Under the pieces are notes generated by a model. The model was not told where the DNA came from and ran no database searches. It was given only the letters and a program-made list of their open reading frames with translations. From Antribacter gilvus (lineage in GTDB: Bacteria; Actinomycetota; Actinomycetes; Actinomycetales; Cellulomonadaceae), in the NCBI RefSeq assembly GCF_003946865.1, contig NZ_QXTH01000005.1, positions 1-64,000 of the forward strand: a DNA stretch of 64,000 nucleotides, read 5' to 3'. Made by a program: the position numbers and the translations under genes. How positions within the stretch are numbered: the first letter of the stretch is position 1; every line of letters starts with the position of its first letter. Positions 24,424-32,486 of this stretch are shown one piece after another.

Positions 24424-24795
24424 CGCGTCCGGTGCTGCTCCGCGTGCGTTCGTGGAGGGGTGTTCGGGAACGTCGTCCTGGTAGCCGTCCCGCTTGCGAG
24501 GTGGAGGGCGAATCCCCACTTCCCTCATTGCCGCGGTCGAGGTGACCAGGTCGAACTGTCCTTCTCCGCCCTGACCGCCGGGTCCTGCGACACGGCGGCC
24601 GATCCCCGGCGTGACGGCCCGCCCGCGGCGGGCGATCCGAGCGGGCGATCCGCCACGCCCCGCGACGGGCCCTCGCCGTCCAGCACGGCGCACCACCTTT
24701 TTCCGCTGGCGCGATGAGTTCCGACCCCGGCGCCGGTATGTATTGACGAGTTCGCCGGAACACTCCGGGCGAACCGAACCACAAGGGAGAATCCG
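24424..24795. other. gene-free stretch upstream of the SgcJ/EcaC-like gene
   Basis: About 370 bases without a convincing gene. The last 60 bases must contain the promoter and the AAGGGAG ribosome binding site of the next gene. No repeat or operator was recognised. Confidence 0.35.
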
Positions 24796-25206
24796 ATGTC
24801 AGACAGCCGTCCGGACGACGTGGCCGCCATCCAGGCCGTTATGGCCGACTCCTACAAGGCCTGGTCGGCGGGTGACGCCGACGGCATGGTCGCCAACTAC
24901 ACCGAGGACTCGACCGCCATCATGACCGGCTCGCTCCGCGACAGCCGTGCCGTGATCCGCGAGAGCATGGCCCTGGCCTTCGCGGGACCGCTCAAGGACA
25001 CCTCGACCTACAACAAGCAGCTCAGCATCCGCTTCGTCGGCAGGGACGCGGCGATCGTCATCAGCGAGTCCGGCATCCTCTTCGGCAGCCAGACCGAGGT
25101 CCCGCACGCGGCCAAGGTGAACAACACCTGGGTGCTCGAGAAGCGGGACGGCCAGTGGCTGATCGCCGCTTACCACAACAGCCCCGCGCAGGCGCCGGAG
25201 CAGTAA
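24796..25206 (+). CDS. SgcJ/EcaC family SnoaL-like protein
   Basis: A 136-residue NTF2/SnoaL-fold protein: DVAAIQAVMADSYKAWSAGD ADGMVANYTEDSTAIM is the typical first helix and strand of the TIGR02246 (SgcJ/EcaC) family, followed by VGRDAAIVISESGILFG and a C-terminal strand WVLEKRDGQWLIAAYHNS. Members are small cone-shaped proteins of varied or unknown activity; some lie beside ECF sigma factors of the SnoaL-tailed type, as this one does 370 bases downstream of one. No signal peptide, so cytoplasmic. Confidence 0.85.
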   Translation: MSDSRPDDVAAIQAVMADSYKAWSAGDADGMVANYTEDSTAIMTGSLRDSRAVIRESMALAFAGPLKDTSTYNKQLSIRFVGRDAAIVISESGILFGSQTEVPHAAKVNNTWVLEKRDGQWLIAAYHNSPAQAPEQ

Positions 25207-25789
25207 GCCCCTGCCGGTGGCAGGCAGTTACCGCGTGTAGTGGTGCAGGGGCCTGTCATCGCCGGCCGATGTCCCCGCCCTACCGTCGACCGCGTGGAGC
25301 CCCTGGGAAGGCGAGCTCTCGTCGAGCCCGTCCTCTGCCAGGGGCTCCGCGCGGACACCGCCGACACCAGCCGGCCCGCTTCGACCACCAGCCCCAGCCA
25401 CCCAGCCACCCGTACGCGCCCGACAGCCGTGCGGCCGTCGAGGCGACCGCCCCGGGCCCATCCGCCTGGCGGATCCGCGCCGAACACACTGACTTGCCAA
25501 CGAACGGGCGGTCGCGGATGTCCTTCCCGGCGACGGCGAGGACGTCGAAGAGCACCAGCGAGGCGGTCTGTTGGGACAGGGGTCTTGGCGTGTCCGCCAA
25601 CAGACGACGGCACCGACGGGAAACGGCCCAGGTTGCCCTGGGCCGTCGACCGGCGGACGCCACCGAGGTGACTGCGCTTCGTAGGAAAGGTCCTGCTCCC
25701 ACCATGTAGCGAGGGCAGGGAAGCTGTCCGCGGCCCGGACGCTATCAGGCAAATGCCGCAGACCGTCAATCGCCCCGACGTGAAGAGGG
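25207..25789. other. gene-poor stretch with gene debris
   Basis: Apart from the DNA-ligase-like fragment listed separately, no credible gene is seen over about 580 bases. The composition stays GC-rich and frames crossing it look random. Confidence 0.4.
25490..25585 (-). pseudogene. fragment resembling an ATP-dependent DNA ligase
   Basis: About 30 codons read SQQTASLVLFDVLAVAGKDI RDRPF, which resembles the conserved strand of ATP-dependent DNA ligases (LVAFDVLALDGxDLRxRPY) just after the nucleotide-binding Lys motif. Flanking sequence does not continue the family. Probably a relic of a LigC/LigD-type gene; a chance resemblance is possible because the block is short. Confidence 0.35.
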
Positions 25790-26743
25790 CTACCCGAGCG
25801 TCAGGTCCACCCGGGACTCGGTCTGACGCCACCCTGCCGCGATGAACGCGCGGGCCATGGGCCAGTTGGCGTCGTCGGTCGTGGCGATCAGCGTGGTGGC
25901 GCCCTCCGCGACGAGGTCGCGTGTCCCGGCGGCGACGAGCCGCCGGGCGAGGCCGCGCCCGCGGAACGCCTGGGCGACCCCCACCTGGGACAGGTATCCG
26001 TTGCCGCTCGGCATGACGCGGCGCACGACGAGCCCCGCGTCCTGCCCGTCGACCACGGCGAACCGGAAGTACTCGATCGGGTCGCCGTCGAGGAGGGACT
26101 CGGTCTCGTCGGCAGCGGCCGCCTCGAGGCCGCGCTCGGCGAGGTTGGCCTGGTCGCGGACGTCGAGCGAGCCGGGCAGCATCTGTCGTACGAACGCCTC
26201 CACGCGGCTGCGCCCACCGAGCCCGGCCGGTTCCAGCCCGACGGGCGGCACGCCCTCGCCCAGCCCGGCGTTGGGCGCGTGCTCGTAGTGCTTCCGGGTC
26301 ACCAGGACGCGCCAGCCGTGCGCCTCGAAGGCCGCGACGACGGCGCGGGTCGCAGGTTCGTCGAGCGGGACGTCGGACGGCGGCGCGTCGAACGACGCCT
26401 CGACGTGCCCGTACGAGCGAGCCCAGTCCGTCGCGGCGCCGACGAGGGCCTCGGCGACGTGTGGGTCGTCCGGCAGGGAGATGAGGTCGATCAGCCCGTC
26501 GGACGGCGAGAGGGTGCGCGCGCCGACCAGGCCGAGCCCGGCGTCGTCGGGCCCTGGGCCGACGGCGGCCTGGCCGGGCCGGGCGGCCCAGACCAGCTCC
26601 GGGCGGCGAGCGCCGCGCTCGAAGAGGCGCTCGAGGGAGGGGGCGCCGAAGAGGGTGCGCTGGCCGGCGGTGTCGAACGTGGGGGTGCAGGACTGGACCA
26701 GCGCGACCGCGTCGTCGCGCGTAGCGGGGGAGAAGAGCTTCAT
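25790..26743 (-). CDS. GNAT-family N-acetyltransferase
   Basis: A 317-residue protein. The C-terminal GNAT domain has motif A LSQVGVAQAFRGRGLARRLV (about residues 253-272, with the R/Q-x-x-G-x-G/A acetyl-CoA pyrophosphate loop) and a motif B-like NWPMARAFIAAGWRQTESRV. The N-terminal 150 residues resemble a degenerate GNAT fold (GLGLVGARTLSPSDGLIDLI SLPDD, AFEAHGWRVLVTRKHYEHAP), so it is probably a tandem-GNAT protein with one active site. The acyl acceptor is unknown. AAGGA precedes the ATG. Upstream on the same strand lie two perfect hairpins and a 14-codon ORF with its own strong Shine-Dalgarno, which suggests attenuation control. Confidence 0.8.
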   Translation of the reverse strand: MKLFSPATRDDAVALVQSCTPTFDTAGQRTLFGAPSLERLFERGARRPELVWAARPGQAAVGPGPDDAGLGLVGARTLSPSDGLIDLISLPDDPHVAEALVGAATDWARSYGHVEASFDAPPSDVPLDEPATRAVVAAFEAHGWRVLVTRKHYEHAPNAGLGEGVPPVGLEPAGLGGRSRVEAFVRQMLPGSLDVRDQANLAERGLEAAAADETESLLDGDPIEYFRFAVVDGQDAGLVVRRVMPSGNGYLSQVGVAQAFRGRGLARRLVAAGTRDLVAEGATTLIATTDDANWPMARAFIAAGWRQTESRVDLTLG

Positions 26744-26765
26744 GGGGAAGGTCCTTCGAGGTGGG

Positions 26766-26780
26766 CCGGGGATTCCCCGG
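26766..26780 (-). promoter_or_regulatory. perfect hairpin just upstream of the GNAT gene
   Basis: CCGGGGATTCCCCGG: a six-base-pair perfect GC stem with a three-base loop, located between the first hairpin and the GNAT ribosome binding site. On the transcript it would follow a seven-pair hairpin, so the two could form alternative structures with the leader ORF. Confidence 0.5.
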
Positions 26781-26782
26781 CG

Positions 26783-26800
26783 GTCGGGCGTGTGCCCGAC
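26783..26800 (-). promoter_or_regulatory. perfect hairpin after the leader ORF
   Basis: GTCGGGCGTGTGCCCGAC: seven perfect base pairs around a four-base loop. Its first base lies six bases after the leader ORF stop, close enough that a stalled ribosome would disrupt it. Confidence 0.5.
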
Positions 26801-26806
26801 GGCGTG

Positions 26807-26851
26807 TCAGCCGACCTCGGGACCGAGGGCGGCCGGGGATGCGTGGAACAT
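26807..26851 (-). CDS. candidate 14-residue leader peptide (MFHASPAALGPEVG)
   Basis: ATG preceded by GGGAGG at ideal distance (GGGAGGTCGAC then ATG), 14 sense codons and TGA. The product, MFHASPAALGPEVG, has no known family. It sits between the DUF2199 gene (ending 62 bases upstream) and two hairpins before the GNAT gene. The arrangement strong ribosome binding site, short ORF, hairpins, then an acetyltransferase gene is what ribosome-mediated attenuators look like, but no codon bias for a particular amino acid is evident. Function inferred. Confidence 0.5.
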   Translation of the reverse strand: MFHASPAALGPEVG

Positions 26852-26913
26852 GTCGACCTCCCTTCGGCTCTGGCTCCGTGCGGAGCGATGGAGAACGTAG
26901 CACGGCACGACTG

Positions 26914-27432
26914 CTACCGGCGGTCCCGAAGCTCCGCGTTGATCTCGGCGACGCGGTGCATCGTGATGCCTGAGAGCTGTTCGGTCACGAGAGGGTGGTC
27001 CAGCTCCGGGTGCAGCTCGATCCACGGCACGACGCCAGGTTCGCGAGTGTGCAGCCGGGCGGCCATGGGGCTGGTCGTCGGCTCGTAGGGGAGGCGGGTG
27101 CAGACCCAGGCGAACATCGGCTCGAGCCTCGCGCGCGCCGGGTCGTCCCAGTGCGCGACCTGCTTGCTCATGCTGGCCTGGCTCAGCGAGACCCAGACGG
27201 ACCACACGAACGTGCCGACTCCGTCGTCGAGCACCGGGATCTCGATGTGGCCACGAACGAAGTAGTGGCGGGTGCCGTCGATGCCCGGCAGGACGCACAT
27301 GTCGGCGTTGAGCTCCCCGTCGGCCTGCTCCGCGTCGGTCGCCAGCCACCACGGGTCGGGGGCCGTCGGGCCGAAGACCATCGTGAGCCCTGAGTGTGCC
27401 TCTCCGCAGGTCGCGCACGTCCACGCCGTCAT
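26914..27432 (-). CDS. DUF2199 family protein
   Basis: A 172-residue protein beginning MTAWTCATCGEAHSGL, the typical DUF2199 start with a CxxC-G-x-x-H knuckle, then MVFGPTAPDPWW, CVLPGIDGTRHYFVRGHIEI PV, TFVWSVWVSLSQASMSKQ and RLPYEPTTSPMAARLHTREP G and a C-terminal TEQLSGITMHRVAEINAEL. This order matches the family throughout. Members are cytoplasmic and of unknown function. GAGGTG precedes the ATG; an upstream GTG in frame is less likely. Downstream on the same strand are the short leader ORF and the GNAT gene. Confidence 0.85.
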   Translation of the reverse strand: MTAWTCATCGEAHSGLTMVFGPTAPDPWWLATDAEQADGELNADMCVLPGIDGTRHYFVRGHIEIPVLDDGVGTFVWSVWVSLSQASMSKQVAHWDDPARARLEPMFAWVCTRLPYEPTTSPMAARLHTREPGVVPWIELHPELDHPLVTEQLSGITMHRVAEINAELRDRR

Positions 27433-27493
27433 CCGACACCTCACGTCTCGGGAGAGCCGCCCGCTTGCGGCATGGAGGAGAACCTATCGGGCA

Positions 27494-27501
27494 AAACGAT
27501 T
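27494..27501. promoter_or_regulatory. AAACGATT, LacI-type operator-like motif upstream of the CE2-like gene
   Basis: AAACGATT fits the AANCGNTT core of LacI-family operators and recurs three times at the GH11 xylanase locus (46357, 46375, 46586). It lies 113 bases before the CE2-like gene start in a locally AT-rich stretch that probably holds the promoter. The surrounding palindrome is imperfect, so this rests mainly on recurrence. Confidence 0.4.
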
Positions 27502-27613
27502 AGGTGACCCGCCAAGGCTTGACGCAAACGACGGCGCCGGTATCGTAAACCGGACATTATATCGATTCACAGGAGTGGGCCCTCCGACTCCGTCCCCATC
27601 GAAGGAGCCTGCC

Positions 27614-29107
27614 GTGCACTCTCCCTCATCACGGCGCTGGAGCCGCTTGCGATGGATCGCCGCCTCGCTCGGCGCGGTCCTCGTCGCGGCGGCCCTGCCC
27701 GGACCGACCTCCACGGCCCACGCGGCCGTCACCCCTGGTACCTGGTACGTGGTCGCCAACGAGCACTCCGGGCTCGTGGTCGACATCGAGGGCCGTTCGA
27801 CCTCGAACGGGGCCAAGGCGCTGTTGTGGAGCCGCACCGACGCGGCCAACCAGCAGTTCCGCTTCGTCGACGCGGGAGGCGGCTACTTCCGCATCGAAGC
27901 CCGGCACAGCGGTCAGGTGCTCGACGTCAGCGCGAAGAGCACCGCGAACGGCGCCGACATCGTCCAGTGGCCCAGCAACGGCGGCACCAACCAGCAGTGG
28001 CAGCTCAACGAGCAGTCCGACGGCTCCTACGAGATCGTCAACCGCAACTCCGGCAAGGCCCTCGACAACTGGGAACGGGCGACCGCGCCCGGCAGCCGCG
28101 TCTCGCAGTACGACCGCAACGGGTCCGCCGTGCAGCGCTGGCGGCTGATCCCCCTCGGTGGAGGCGGCGGAGGCCAGGCGGGTGACGGCTCGGTCCTGGA
28201 CCGGAACCTCCAGTACTACGGCCGGTGGGCTCCCGACGGCTCATGGCGCACCATGGGCTGGGCCGGCGGCTACGTCGAGGCGGCCTTCGCCGGCTCCACG
28301 ATCGGCGTCCGGCTGCGGAGCTCGATCGACCTGTACTACTCGGTCGACGGCGCACCCGAGCAATGGAGGCGAGGCGCCTCAGGAACCGTCACCCTCGCGT
28401 CGGGCCTCGGCGCCGGAACGCACACGGTCCGCATCGGTTTCCGCGAGCGCGCCGGGTCGTACACCGGTGATCCGGCGTTCGGCGGGTTCGCCCTCGCATC
28501 GGGCGGCTCGACGACGTCGATCGCACGCCCGGCCAGCTTCGTCGAGTTCATCGGCGACTCGATCACCGTGGGCCAGCCCAACGGCAACCGGCCCTTCACG
28601 GCCTACCCGTACCTGGTCGGGGAGGCGCTCGGCGCCGGGCACACCCAGGTGGCCCAGGGTGGCGCCTGCCTGGTCAGCACCTCGGACGGCTGCTACGGGA
28701 TGATGGACTGGTTCCGCCGCTCGTCGGCCTGGGCGAGCCAGGACGACTGGAACTTCTCGACCTACCAGGCCACCGCCGTCGTGATCAACCTGGGCACGAA
28801 CGACGTCGGGCACGGCGTCTCCACCACAGACTTCCAGCGCAACTATGTCGTGATGCTGGAGCGGGTGCGTCAGGCCTACCCGAACGCCGAGATCTTGGCG
28901 ATGGGCGTGTTCCGGAACCGGTACGTGACGGAGACGCGGAACGCGGTCCAGGCTCGCGTCGCCGCCGGTGACACCCGGGTCCACTTCGTCGACACGAGCG
29001 GCTGGGTCGACCCGGCGACGGACACCCACGACAACGTCCACCCGACCGACGCCGGGCACCGCAAGATCGCCGGCCTGCTCGCCCCGATCATCGACCGGTA
29101 CATCTAG
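27614..29107 (+). CDS. secreted ricin-lectin-tagged CE2-like SGNH esterase
   Basis: About 497 residues with GTG start after GAAGGAG. A Sec signal peptide (WIAASLGAVLVAAALPG, cleavage near AHA-AV) is followed by a ricin-type beta-trefoil with QQF/QQW repeats (TDAANQQFRFVDAGGGYF, GTNQQWQL), a Gly linker, then a jelly-roll domain (FAGSTIGVRLRSSIDLYYSV DG) and an SGNH hydrolase domain: block I EFIGDSITVGQ with Ser316, NLGTNDVGHG, and DNVHPTDAGH with His476. Jelly-roll plus SGNH is the layout of carbohydrate esterase family 2 (acetylxylan esterases and transesterases). It should release acetyl groups from hemicellulose outside the cell. A sister ricin-tagged esterase lies directly downstream. Confidence 0.85.
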   Translation: MHSPSSRRWSRLRWIAASLGAVLVAAALPGPTSTAHAAVTPGTWYVVANEHSGLVVDIEGRSTSNGAKALLWSRTDAANQQFRFVDAGGGYFRIEARHSGQVLDVSAKSTANGADIVQWPSNGGTNQQWQLNEQSDGSYEIVNRNSGKALDNWERATAPGSRVSQYDRNGSAVQRWRLIPLGGGGGGQAGDGSVLDRNLQYYGRWAPDGSWRTMGWAGGYVEAAFAGSTIGVRLRSSIDLYYSVDGAPEQWRRGASGTVTLASGLGAGTHTVRIGFRERAGSYTGDPAFGGFALASGGSTTSIARPASFVEFIGDSITVGQPNGNRPFTAYPYLVGEALGAGHTQVAQGGACLVSTSDGCYGMMDWFRRSSAWASQDDWNFSTYQATAVVINLGTNDVGHGVSTTDFQRNYVVMLERVRQAYPNAEILAMGVFRNRYVTETRNAVQARVAAGDTRVHFVDTSGWVDPATDTHDNVHPTDAGHRKIAGLLAPIIDRYI

Positions 29108-29118
29108 CACAGCCGCGA

Positions 29119-29150
29119 GGTGGGCCTCGGCGACGACGCCGGGGCCCACC
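29119..29150 (+). terminator. stem-loop between the two esterase genes
   Basis: GGTGGGCCTCGGCG and CGCCGGGGCCCACC pair over 14 positions (one G-T wobble) around a four-base loop ACGA, starting 12 bases after the CE2-like stop. It could terminate or attenuate transcription into the downstream CE12-type gene, or stabilise the upstream message. Confidence 0.6.
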
Positions 29151-29170
29151 GCTCACACCCTGGAGCACAG

Positions 29171-30415
29171 ATGCGCACTCCCGAATCCACCGGCCCGCTC
29201 GGGGCCGGGATCACCCGCCGGTCCCTGTTCGGTCTCGCGGCCGGGGCCGCTGCGGCGGCCGGCGGCCTCCTCACCGCCTCCCCGGCGCACGCGGCGTTCC
29301 GGACCGGCACCTGGTACGTCCTCCAGTCCCGCCATTCCGCCCTGGTCCTCGACATCGACGGGAGGTCGGCCACGACCGGCGCGAAGCTGGTGCAGTGGAA
29401 CCGCACCGACGCGACCAACCAGCAGTTCCGCTTCGTCGACGCCGGCGGCGGCTACTACAAGGTCCAGGCCCGCCACTCGAACCTCGTGCTCGACGTCTAC
29501 GGCAGGAGCACCGCGAACGGCGCCGACGTGGTCCAGTGGAGCGACACCGGTGGCACGAACCAGCAGTGGCAGATCATCGACGACGGCACCTACCTGCGCT
29601 TCGTCAACCGTCACTCCGGCAAGGCCCTCGATCTGTGGGAGAGGTCCACGACGCCCGGAGCCCGCATCTCGCAGTACGACTCCAACGGCAGCACCAACCA
29701 GCAGTGGCGACCCCTCCCCGTGGGGGTGCCGTCGGACGGGACGCCGACGATCTACATCGCCTCGGACTCGACCGCCCAGACCTACAGCTCCGGGTACTAC
29801 CCGCAGATGGGCTGGGGCCAGAAGCTCGCGAACTACCTCGACGCGAGCACGACCGTGGCCAACCACGCCATCGGCGGGCGCTCCTCCCGCTCGTTCATCG
29901 AGCAGGGGCGCCTGGACGCCATCCTCAACGTCATCCAGCCGGGCGACTACCTGTTCGTCCAGTTCGGGCACAACGACGCCAGCTCGGGCAACCCCGAGCG
30001 GTACACCTCGCCCGCCGACTACAAGCGGTACCTCCGCGACAGCTACATGGCCGGGGCGACCGCACGAGGTGCCATACCGGTCCTGATCACCCCGGTCTCA
30101 CGGCGCGACTACGACTCGAACGGCCAGTTCCGGGTCTCGTTCCCCGACTACGTGAACCGCGTCTACGAGCTGGCCGCCGAGACCGGCGTCGCGATGATCG
30201 ACCTCTCGGCGCGCTCGCGGGCATACCTCACCTCGATCGGTCCCGAGGCGGCCAAGCGGGTGTTCCTCCACCTGAGCGCGGGCCAGTACCCGGCTTTCCC
30301 CGACGGGGTCACCGACAACACGCACTTCCAGGAGCACGGGGCCGACCAGATGGCGCGCATCGTCTCCGAGGGCACGGCCGCACTGCCCCTGCCGATCGCG
30401 AGCCACGTCCGATAG
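29171..30415 (+). CDS. secreted ricin-lectin-tagged CE12 rhamnogalacturonan acetylesterase
   Basis: About 414 residues. The signal sequence has TRRSLFGLAAGAAAAAGG and a SPAHA cleavage site, a twin-arginine (Tat) type leader. A ricin-type beta-trefoil (TDATNQQFRFVDAGGGYY, GTNQQWQI, STNQQWRP) is about 70 percent like that of the preceding gene. The catalytic part is a CE12 SGNH domain: TIYIASDSTAQTY with Ser200, AIGGRSSRSF, FVQFGHNDASSG and VTDNTHFQEHGADQ with the Asp-x-x-His pair. CE12 enzymes deacetylate rhamnogalacturonan in pectin. Substrate is inferred from the family. GGAGC precedes the ATG. Confidence 0.9.
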   Translation: MRTPESTGPLGAGITRRSLFGLAAGAAAAAGGLLTASPAHAAFRTGTWYVLQSRHSALVLDIDGRSATTGAKLVQWNRTDATNQQFRFVDAGGGYYKVQARHSNLVLDVYGRSTANGADVVQWSDTGGTNQQWQIIDDGTYLRFVNRHSGKALDLWERSTTPGARISQYDSNGSTNQQWRPLPVGVPSDGTPTIYIASDSTAQTYSSGYYPQMGWGQKLANYLDASTTVANHAIGGRSSRSFIEQGRLDAILNVIQPGDYLFVQFGHNDASSGNPERYTSPADYKRYLRDSYMAGATARGAIPVLITPVSRRDYDSNGQFRVSFPDYVNRVYELAAETGVAMIDLSARSRAYLTSIGPEAAKRVFLHLSAGQYPAFPDGVTDNTHFQEHGADQMARIVSEGTAALPLPIASHVR

Positions 30416-30538
30416 GCCCCGGATCACATGGACGAGGATCGGTTCCCGCTCGGCACGCCGTCGGGCGGCGATCGAGTCGGACCAGCGGTAGGTCAAGCAA
30501 CCCACCACAGCATCGCGGCGCCGAGGGCGGCAGGTCCC

Positions 30539-31018
30539 TCAGCCGATCCAGACCACCATGCCCATCCCGGCGTCCGCCGCCTCACGGAAGAACCGGGCGA
30601 GCCCCGTCAGGTTCTCGACCAGCCACAGGGCGGTCTCGGGGTCGTCCCACCCGCCGGTCGGGTAGGTCTCCTCGGCGACGAGCTCGGCCGGGCTGACCGC
30701 CGCGACGACCCTGGCCGGGTCGACGTCGGCCAGCCGGCCGGCCAGCTCGCGGACACGCTCCGGACGCAGAGACCGGGGTGGGCCGTAGCCCCAGTCGTCC
30801 GCCCCGGGGATCTCGTCGTCGCCGTAGACGACGGCGTCGGACACCCCGGCGCGCTCGAGGACGAGGGCAAGGGCGTTCCAGGCCTTGTCGACGTCGAACA
30901 GGCGCGGGTCCTCGGAGCCGTACAGGTCCTCGACGGACTCCCGGAACGCGTCAGGGTCGGACACGGCCCGCTCCAGGTCCGTGGGCGCCAGGCGGAGGTA
31001 CTCACCGATCATGCTCAT
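30539..31018 (-). CDS. DUF1877 (YfbM-like) protein
   Basis: A 159-residue protein beginning MSMIGEYLRLAPTDLERAVS D, the typical DUF1877 start, then YGSEDPRLFDVDKAWNALAL VL, YGDDEIPGADDWGYGPPRSL and PERVRELAGRLADVDPARV. YfbM-type proteins are small cytoplasmic proteins of unknown function. The upstream kinase-like gene is open in the same frame because of its frameshift, but the ATG here and the family match argue for a separate protein. No Shine-Dalgarno is visible before it. Confidence 0.85.
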   Translation of the reverse strand: MSMIGEYLRLAPTDLERAVSDPDAFRESVEDLYGSEDPRLFDVDKAWNALALVLERAGVSDAVVYGDDEIPGADDWGYGPPRSLRPERVRELAGRLADVDPARVVAAVSPAELVAEETYPTGGWDDPETALWLVENLTGLARFFREAADAGMGMVVWIG

Positions 31019-31068
31019 GCTCGGAGGATAGGCGCGGGCACTGACAGTGCCAGGGCGCTCGCGGCTCC

Positions 31069-31957
31069 CTACCCGAGGACGAGCCCCGCGACGTCGTCGG
31101 CCACCTCGTCGGCGGCCCGTCCCGTCGTGTCGACGACGTGTCCCGGCCCGGGCTCCATGGCGCTCGCGGCGGCGGCCACGGTGCGCAGGTCCTCGATGCT
31201 GCGGCCGCGGAGCGGGTCGCCGGGCTGCGCCCAGCTTCCGCCGTCCCGACGGCTGACGATCCGCGCTTCGAGCTCGTCCGGCGCGGCGTCCAGCCGCACC
31301 AGGGTGCGCCGGTGCGGCGGGAACGCGGTCTCGTAGGCGGGGAGCCCGTCGTCGTCCACCTGGCCGACGACGACCAGGCGGCAGCACGTCCAGATCGGAG
31401 GGCGGGCCGACCGGTGCGGGGGTGGCCTGCGCGGTACCGGCCGGCGCCGGACCGGGCTCGGCCTCCGGCCAGCCGGCGACGGCACCGCGGACCGCAGCGA
31501 CGACCTCACCCACCGTGAGCGCGGTCGTGTCGACGATGTGCGCAGCCCACCGCGCGCGATCCAGGTCGGCGGCCTCCGCGAGGGCGCCGCCCACCAGGTC
31601 GGCTGCGCCGCGTCGCTCCAGCCGGGCGGTGAGCACCGCGTCGTCGGCGCGCAGCCGGACCACGGCCAGGGCTGCGCCGGGCAGCAGGGCCGCGTCAGGC
31701 CCGAGCCGGGGATCGACGACGCCGGAGACGACGACGGCGCTCGCGCCCGCCGAGCGGTACGTCTCCAACACGACGGCGAGGTTGCGAGCCTTGGGGCTGT
31801 GCCGGTCCGGGTCGTCAGGCGGCTCGGGGTAGCAGATGCCGAGCTGGTCGATGTCGACGTACGCCACCCGCGGGCCGAGCTCCTCGCTCAACGCCCAGGC
31901 GACGGTCGACTTCCCCGAACCGGGCGGGCCACAGATCCACAGCACTGGCATCGTCAC
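31069..31957 (-). pseudogene. tandem P-loop kinase-like gene with internal deletion and frameshift
   Basis: The N-terminal half is a P-loop kinase-like domain: VLWICGPPGSGKSTVAWALS, AYVDIDQLGICYPEPP, ASAVVVSGVVDPRLGPDAAL LPG. The family in actinobacteria has two such domains in tandem. Here, after about residue 190, the coding frame changes near position 31390 and the rest (LVVVGQVDDDGLPAYETAFP, DGGSWAQPGDPLRGRSIEDL) corresponds to the second domain without its P-loop and first strands. So one domain is complete and the second is decapitated. In the first frame the sequence runs open into the DUF1877 gene, which I consider accidental. Confidence 0.6.
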
Positions 31958-32012
31958 GGACGGAACCTACCGGCCTGGCCGGCCGGTGCGAAGCCAATAG
32001 TCGAACTACCGA

Positions 32013-32486
32013 TCACACGGCGGCGTCGGCCCGCGAACCACGCAAGGTCAGCTCGAACACCGGGTGCTCGTCCGCCTCCGCGACGAACGCCGCGACGTCG
32101 TCGTCCAGCGTCGCCCGGAAGTAGGGGCGGGTCGCCGAAGCCACGCGCACGTACTTCTTCAGCACAGGCCCGGCCTCGGCGGCTGCGACCTCGCGCACCG
32201 TGTACGACGCCCGTTCCGTCCGTCGGCGGAGCGTCACGGACCCGTTGGCGCGCACGTTGCGGACCCAGGAGACCACCCCGTAGGGCGCGACCAGCCAGAG
32301 GTGGCCGTCGTGCACGACCAGGGTCGCCGGATGGGTGAGCTCGCGGCCGGTCGTGCGGCCCGTCGTGGTGAGCAGGTAGGTGCTGGGGACGAGCCCCAGC
32401 GCGACGAACCTGCTGATGATCGCGTCGCCGATCCTCCGGCCACGGCTCCGCCGGAACTGGCGGGCCGGCTGGTCAGGTGAGGTCAT
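32013..32486 (-). CDS. F420-type nitroreductase/quinone reductase family (DUF385) protein
   Basis: A 157-residue split-barrel protein: YLLTTTGRTTGRELTHPATL V is the typical G-R-x-x-G-x-x-R/E phosphate-binding turn of deazaflavin-dependent nitroreductases, and GHLWLVAPYGVVSWVRNVRA NGSVTLRRR is the second conserved block. The family uses F420H2 or flavin to reduce quinones and nitro compounds at the membrane. Its start overlaps the 3' end of the LuxR-type regulator by 14 bases, so it is co-transcribed with and probably functionally tied to that regulator. Confidence 0.85.
   Translation of the reverse strand: MTSPDQPARQFRRSRGRRIGDAIISRFVALGLVPSTYLLTTTGRTTGRELTHPATLVVHDGHLWLVAPYGVVSWVRNVRANGSVTLRRRTERASYTVREVAAAEAGPVLKKYVRVASATRPYFRATLDDDVAAFVAEADEHPVFELTLRGSRADAAV

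Noticed and set aside
30539-31957. A single 472-residue kinase-DUF1877 fusion protein
   Set aside because: The DUF1877 part has its own ATG and full-length domain, and the linking region reads as Arg/Gly-rich nonsense caused by a frameshift in the kinase gene.
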